Shown: one piece after another, positions 57,899 through 64,000 of the stretch
How the letters are laid out: each line of letters begins with the position of its first letter
Numbering within the stretch: the first letter of the stretch is position 1
Source: Tubiluchus corallicola
Taxonomy: Eukaryota > Priapulida > Priapulimorpha > Priapulimorphida > Tubiluchidae
DNA length: 64,000 nt
Direction: 5' to 3'
Assembly: GCA_030141605.1 (NCBI GenBank)
Contig: JAQGDQ010000123.1
Location: 248,001 to 312,000 of the forward strand
Made by a program: the position numbers and the translations under genes
The notes under the pieces: model-generated
Told to the model about the DNA's origin: nothing
Databases searched by the model: none
The model's input: the letters and a program-made list of their open reading frames with translations, nothing else

Positions 57899-60800
57899 AT
57901 GGCTGAACGACATCAGGTTCACGAACTTGGCCAAGAAGATTTGCCTGCCAAAAGACAGAAACTGTCATCTCCAACACTTTCTTTATCTAATCATGGTAAT
58001 TTAAAAAATATTTTCTATTTTTTTCCACTCTGATTTGACTAGAGTGTAGTAATTCAATTTATAATGTATATTGTACTAGAGTAGAGTTTCCCCTGGAATG
58101 AGCTACATTTAAACAGGTCTGTAAAATTCACTGTAAAAACCATGCTACAATTTCACGCAATTTTAAACTTGACGATTTAAGCCTAACTGAGTAAATTTTT
58201 AGAATCACGCATGTGTAACATAGAAAACTGATTTCTATTCTTATTTTTTCGTGAATCGAATTGAAACCAATAACTGTGCAGGCTTCCAAACAAAATCTAG
58301 CTAACAACTAGAAAATTTAAATGTAAATTACAAATATAATAAAGTTATGTTATACATGTTTAATGGAATATATTGATTTTGTATATTATGTAAAATATTT
58401 TTTTCTTTATATTATATTGCACAGATATTATTAATCGGTCACAGTCTGAGCAAAAAGTAATGTGTCAGCAGTGGGAATGTTACCAAAATGGAAATTTCGT
58501 TTCAGTTTGCTGATAGTTACCTTTTCGGTTCAGTTTCGTTTTTGTCAAAAATTATTAAGTTTTCCAGACACTTTCACTAATTTTCGGTTGCATTTTTCCG
58601 AGGTACTAGTAGTATTTATCCAGCTTACCTTTTCTTTTCTTTAGATGTCAAAAACCACCGAAAAATCTTAGGTAAAATACTTCATATAAAGAGAAATTGT
58701 CATTTATTTAACTTTTTCGAACATTTTTACATGGCAATGCTGCACATCTTCATTGCTGATGACTGTGAAGCTTTAAGATCTCCTTTCATCCCAGGCATAA
58801 TCAACCATATATAAAATATAAAAATATGAACAAAACCAAGTTTAACTTTATGATTTAGACAACTAAATACACTCACTCGGAATATTTTTAGTGCACAACC
58901 AGCCGTGAATTTTATAATCTTTTTGTATGTTCATAGGTACCTGACAATCGTATGCGTGCATTTTTTTAATTTAATATTTCGGCGAGGACGCAACCATGTT
59001 TTTTATGGCTAACTTTAGGCCGTGGTTACCATTCTGTAAAGTGCTTATTATCATATCAATTGGTAGCTAAAAATGATTGAATTTTCTGTCAAATTATCAT
59101 ATTAACGACCTAGTAGTGTTGTCGATTATAATTATTAGAACATATGTTCTTACCAAGGACACGAAAAAGATAATCATCTGTCCCATATATCTCATTCATA
59201 CCATACGAAAAAACTGAAACACAAACTAAAGGAAAGAAAATTTGTTTCCTCCCTCTCTAAATCCCTTTTGAATTCATGAGGTAAGACATAAACAGTTTTG
59301 TTTTGAGGCCCACCTTAATTTATTAATCTTATTTGAATACTGGTGATGTACATTACAGTACTTGGTACAAGCAATTTTTCTATTGGAAATTAGGCCAGAC
59401 AGTTAAAAAATCTGTCTGTTTCATTTTTTTCAATGTGTAAAGAATTATTCTATACAACATTAATTTTGTACAGCAATTTGACAACCTTACAATGTATGAA
59501 ATGTTTTCCTTTGCCCGAAAAATATGAGAAAAGCTTATCACTGATGCTTAAATTGCAAAATTAAAACAGTCTAGCAAGAAATTGTTAATGATTAACGAAG
59601 TCCCAAACAACTCCTTTAGTTAAATGCTGCCTGAGCAGCTGTGGCTAGACATGTTTAAGTGTTCAACAATGGAGCTGTGCAACTTGAGGTTGTGTGAAAG
59701 TTAATAAGCTTAACTGTTAGCCACCTAGCTGAGTTATCTCATATTGCAGAAATGTAGAGACATTGGATTGTGGGCGGCTATGCTTGGTACCCTATCTCAC
59801 AAGTGCGCGCCAGCCCAGTACTGTAACTATGAAAGTTTAACCAGATCAAAATTGGTCGATATTTATGCAAATATCTGCAGTTTGATTTATCGTGAAATAG
59901 CAAAATTTTGCTAAATATCAGGAAAATCTGTTTTCGAAAAGTTCAGTTTTCGAAAGAAATGGAAGAGTGGAATTAAAAAATAGCATTTCCATAATGAGCG
60001 CTTTTTGCAGACATTTGACATACTGTGTTTATCAATAAGTTGCAGTTTCACTGCGAAAATGAAATACATTTTGTCACATATTACACAGTAAACAAAAAGT
60101 TCATTGATTTTAAACACGTGCATTGTTGTAAAACTAAATTCAATGGCCCTTACTGGGCACATTAGTTATGCACGGCTAATTCATTATTGCAGAATCGCTC
60201 TTATTTGTGTTTGAATTTGCTTCTCAATCGGATATACTTAATGATGATTTTAAAACACAATTTCATCTAAAGAAGTTTTTTCAACATTATAGGATTTGAC
60301 AGGTTGACTGCCGCAAAACCAGCTCTCCAACCATCACCTGGTTTTACCGTTCAGAACAATGTACCATAACCTGGGTCATTACCAAGACTAATCCTCTGAG
60401 AAACCATTACCCCCTGACATTGAGCTAAGATCCAGACTCGTCACAAATACCAACGTATTGAGTAGGCCGTTTCGCTGAATGCTACATTACTTGTATAAAG
60501 TATAATCCATTTGTCCATATTGCACAAAAAATAATATTGTACATGTCTCTAACTTTACATTGTAGCTTTAGAATTCAAACATCATTTGTGTTGCTTATTT
60601 TTTCAGATGCCTTTGACAGTTTTTGGGAATCTGTCATGGGAGAACATCCGCCTCCATCTAGCAACTCCACAACTCTCAGTGCACCATCGTCGCAGAGTCT
60701 AGTAAACGGCACTATAATAGACAACCCTTCTTTAGCCCGGCTCTTACCAAACAAAGCAGGACCGAAGTCCAGTAGTCCACAATGTGCCACTCGTGGCGCA

Positions 60801-63800
60801 ACTTCCAGTCCTGGATTTCAGCGAAGCCCAATTTACAATCACTTGGCATCTCCACCGCCAAATATTGTAAACAGTAAATCAGCAACACCTTCTAGTAGTC
60901 CGCAGGTTAACGTGACTGTGTCTGGATTTACGAGCAGCCCTTCGTCTGGCGTTTTCTCCAACAGTACGTACTCGAGCTCTCCGACATCACCTGGTTTTTC
61001 TGTTCAGAACAATGTAAATAGTAATAAGTCTTCGAGTGTTGCCGAAGTGCAATTGTCTAATCAACTGTTGAACGTATCTCAGACGTCTGCAAACAGAACA
61101 CTAGTTTCATCGTCTGAACTGGGCCTAATGTTGCCATCAAACAGTGCTGGCTCCTCTGCAGCCAATAAAAGTACATTGTTGCAAACAAACGTGATGCCAT
61201 CTGCAGGAGGAAGCCAGCAACAGGCTTACAATAATAAAGCATATGGTCATCCACAAGTGTGTAATGCATTGCAAGCAACAACTACAATGATGAAGGGAAG
61301 CAATTGCTTACCAGATTCGCAAGCAATGTCTCAGGTGAGACACCTGGCTGTAATATATTCCATACATTATATTTTTGTGCATAATATATATTACCATAAG
61401 AAGGTTACCCTAATATATTGGTGCATTTATTGTCGGTATTGAAGTTGCTGCTTCTGCTTACTTTATTCTTTTTTTGAATGCATTTAATAGTTTTTATCTG
61501 GGTATTTTCAGCAGTCTTCGTTAAAATTTTTTGTTTAAATTATTATTGTTAAATGTAAGCAAATCCATTTTATATTCCACAGAAAAACTGTTTTTTACAT
61601 GGCTGAATAGTCTAATTATTGTCAACTAATTTATGCTTCTGTCTTTGTAAGTTTTGACTCAAAATGTCATTTGAAACAATATTAAAAATCACAAGTTTGG
61701 CATTGGTGTTCATTTGTGCATTTTTCAGTAAATTTTTTGTTTGTTTTTCAATCTGATTACCTATTAGCTTATATACTCCAAATGTATAGCATGTTTGCAT
61801 AAATCTCAAGTATGTATGTCAAAAGCTTTGTTAACATCTATATGCTTGGGATCTATGTGTACACTGGTACATCAAGATTTGATTAAGGTAACGTGTTTGT
61901 AATTGTTTTTTGCACGTTTAGTTTTCTGTTTTTCAGTTTGCTGCAACATCTTCAACCAACTCGCCTGTACCTCGACAGCAAATGATGCCAGCTACAGGTG
62001 ATGCTCAATTCAACTCTTGCAGCACGGAATTCCCTATGGTCAGTAGTTGTCCAGCAGTAGGTGGTGCACCCCCACGAATGCCTTTGCCTGCACAAAGTTT
62101 GGCAGGTGGCACAGGCGATACAAGCTCAGCTGGTGGTGCACTTGGTGCAATGATGGCGCGTAATCAAAATGAGGTAATTTAGAAAATTTGAAATTAACCA
62201 TGAAGAATTGTGTTTTAATTTGGTTTCAGTAACAGATAACTTTTTGCATCTCCTAACAGCCGAAATGGAAAGCAGAAACTGGCTGGGTCACATATGAACT
62301 CGCTGTAAACTTCGTTCTGGGAAGAAAATCAGCAAATTCTATAAAGTATTTCAAAATTCGTGGATTAAAGTTATTGATACTTCTTCTTATGGCTTTGTTG
62401 TTCGAAAATAAACTTCTTGGTGATTTAGAAAATATATGCCACCTTCGAAGAAACGCATCATAGTCTCAGAAACTTACAATCATAATGTACATAATTATTA
62501 TTCAGCTGATTCACATAAATGATGTTATTTAATTTCATCCCGCATGTAGTCATTTACAGACGAAGAAATGCTCAATTGCTTAAATTTTGCCTGTCATATA
62601 TTTTGAACTAGTTAGAAGCTTTAAAAAGTTAGATGCTGTCGCCTTCTCAATTAATTTGTGGCTGTTTTGGTAAAATCTTTATTGAATTTTGACAGCCCAG
62701 TCAATCTGGTTCTACTCCAGCTACAGACCCGGAAAAAAGAAAGCTCATCCAGCAACAGCTAGTGTTGCTCTTGCATGCACATAAGTGTGCGCAACGTGAA
62801 CGTCGTTCAGCTACCAATGGCGAGATACGACCGTGTCAGTTGCCTCACTGTAGAACCATGAAGGATGTATTGAATCATATGACCACTTGCCAGGATGGTC
62901 GAAGGTGCTTAGGTGAGTTGCATAATGTTAATATGTTGTCTATAGTGCTTTATATGTGTTAGAAAAATCTATTACCAGATTACAGTTTTGTTTAAAGCTG
63001 TTTCACCTATTTGTTGCTTCAAGAGATGGGGAGAATTTTACCTTATAGCAGTATCGTGTTTCTTTCATGAAATATCATGTAACATTGCCAGTTCCTTAGA
63101 TACTCAGTTTTAATTATATATTTAGCTTGCTTCGGTTAGAATTACTCAGATATCTTTTTACTCGTGTTTGAGAGTGTATAATTGCTTTTGTTTTTAAGAG
63201 CCGCAGAATTGTTTCTGCAGCCAAAGCTATACAAAAAAATTCTGCCAAATTGCGGTTGTTCTAAAGTAACATAGAACTTAAGGAAATCAGAGCTCTAATT
63301 CGGATTCTGGTGAAGCTTTGTGACTTCCCATATTTGAATGCTATCTTATGACTATGCAAAACTCATTTCTGTTTTTAAATTATTAGTCCATTTTGGTGCA
63401 TTTCATTATCACCATAATAAATGTTATCACCATGTTTCTTTGTGCATTCATCGTTGTTTCATCTTAGATAAAGTAGTAGACCTTTAATCTGCCGCTATTC
63501 TTTCTTCATTTGTTTATTAACACTTACAAGCACCTTTTCGTAAGTAATTTTGTACTTTCCAACTTATAATGCTTCCAGTGAATGGTTGCGATGTACATTT
63601 GTAGAGGGCTTATGAGTATTGGCAAGACTGTGTTTGACAGTTCTTAATATTACATTAATTATTATGGTATAACAATTAAGTTCTTTAGCCAATTGAAGTA
63701 CAATTTGAGATTATAAAGTGATGAGTTTTGAAAAATTCATCCCTTGTAAATGCTAGGTCATTGATTGCGGTTTTTATTTATATACAGTTCCTCATTGTGC

Positions 63801-64000
63801 ATCGTCACGACAGATTATCACACATTGGAAGAACTGTACTCGGGCAGACTGTCCAGTGTGTTTGCCATTAAAGAATGCATCTGACAAGCGTCCAGTGTCC
63901 ACGGTGGTGGCTATTACACAACAAAGCCAAATAGGAAGCACTGCTGCTGCTCCGCAATCCGGTACTATTGGAGTATCGATTCAGAGTGCGGAGCAGTTGT
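57899..64000 (+). CDS. CREBBP/EP300-like: CREB-binding protein / p300 histone acetyltransferase, N-terminal part (3'-partial)
   Basis: CBP/p300 proteins are nuclear coactivators that acetylate histones and bridge many transcription factors. Five exons are visible: 57899-57995, 60607-61334, 61937-62173, 62696-62912 and 63788 to the window end. All are in phase and give 497 residues. The start ATG has a good context (A at -3, G at +4). The N-terminus reads AKRQKLSSP, matching the KRAKLSSP start of vertebrate CBP/p300, and the first intron falls at the equivalent place, just before [13 protein letters not shown]. Exon 2 is rich in Ser, Pro, Asn and Gln and is probably disordered; it contains LARLL, an LxxLL nuclear-receptor box, at 60732-60746. 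Exons 4 and 5 encode TAZ1 ([18 protein letters not shown], then [14 protein letters not shown], then [20 protein letters not shown]). KIX, bromodomain, HAT and later domains would lie beyond 64000. Invertebrates usually have a single CBP/p300 gene. Confidence 0.95.
58974..59112 (+). repeat. Dispersed repeat, copy 2 (partner of 4556)
   Basis: It shares CAACCATGTTTTTTATGGCT, AACT, then GTGGTTACC, then TTATCATAT and CATATTAACG with 4556-4705 in the same order and orientation. It is intronic and non-coding. Confidence 0.6.
60321..60363 (+). pseudogene. Intronic near-copy of a CBP exon 2 segment
   Basis: AGCTCTCC, then ATCACCTGGTTTT, then GTTCAGAACAATGTA match exon 2 positions 60975-61016 in about 39 of 43 aligned bases. 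One extra C (ACC ATC against ACA TC) breaks the reading frame that in the exon gives [14 protein letters not shown]. It lies about 245 bases before exon 2 begins, so it is best read as a small partial duplication that has decayed. Confidence 0.75.
62696..63928 (+). CDS. CREBBP/EP300-like: TAZ1 zinc-binding domain exons of CBP/p300
   Basis: TAZ1 binds transactivation domains such as those of HIF-1alpha and CITED proteins through a fold with three HCCC zinc sites. Exon 62696-62912 encodes [58 protein letters not shown] and RRC. Exon 63788 onward continues with [20 protein letters not shown] and [12 protein letters not shown]. The His/Cys ligand pattern looks complete. Relative to vertebrate CBP the loop after HKC is slightly longer (ERRSATNGE). 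The junction G/TT gives Val between TGC TTA and CCT CAT. Confidence 0.93.

Larger units (their letters stand above)
57996..60606 (+). other. First intron of CBP/p300, 2.6 kb
   Basis: It carries the dispersed repeat at 58974-59112 and, near its 3' end, a near-copy of CBP coding sequence (60321-60363). Elsewhere it is AT-rich. Exons 57899-57995 and 60607-61334 join in phase across it (CAT G / AT GCC). Confidence 0.6.

Noticed and set aside
1-64000. tRNA, rRNA, CRISPR array, phage or operon-like systems
   Set aside because: None was seen on either strand. The repeats present are tandem or transposon-derived and eukaryotic in character.

Overview
The window is eukaryotic nuclear DNA from an animal, AT-rich and intron-rich. 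It carries parts of two large protein-coding genes, both on the + strand, head to tail. The ciliary dynein and the CBP/p300 coactivator, the GT-AG introns, the degenerate TTAGGG-type interstitial repeat, and the CR1/L2-type LINE, hAT and pogo-like relics all fit an invertebrate metazoan. The conserved introns and slowly evolving exons would suit a non-bilaterian or other slow-evolving lineage, but the species cannot be named from the sequence alone.

Positions 285-54565 hold the 3' two thirds or more of an axonemal dynein heavy chain gene. I reconstructed 53 exons. Every junction is in phase, with GT/AG borders, and together they give 2822 residues from the linker/AAA1 boundary to the stop codon. 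In order they encode AAA1 (GPAGTGKT), AAA2 (GETMGGKT), AAA3 (GPTGTGKS), AAA4 (GVGGSGRHS), the stalk with its microtubule-binding domain, AAA5, AAA6 and the C-terminal domain. The best fit is the single-headed inner-arm group DNAH3/DNAH7/DNAH12. The N-terminal tail lies upstream of the window.

Positions 54566-57898 are a 3.3 kb intergenic spacer. It contains the dynein poly(A) signal, a hAT transposase relic, a broken LINE reverse transcriptase fragment, and a CpG-richer block just upstream of the second gene that looks like its promoter.

Positions 57899-64000 and beyond hold the 5' end of a CREB-binding protein / p300 orthologue. Five exons give 497 residues: the N-terminal KRQKLSSP motif, a Ser/Pro/Asn-rich region with an LxxLL box, and a nearly complete TAZ1 zinc-binding domain. 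The gene continues past the window.

The introns hold most of the unusual material: several non-autonomous hAT elements (two with clear or near-clear 8-bp target duplications), a pogo-like element with TA target sites, palindromic MITE-like sequences, LINE tails, three tandem-repeat arrays, a 240-bp CT microsatellite, an interstitial telomere-like tract, and an intronic near-copy of a piece of CBP coding sequence. I found no tRNA, rRNA, CRISPR or prokaryote-like system, and nothing that looks like a new multi-gene system.
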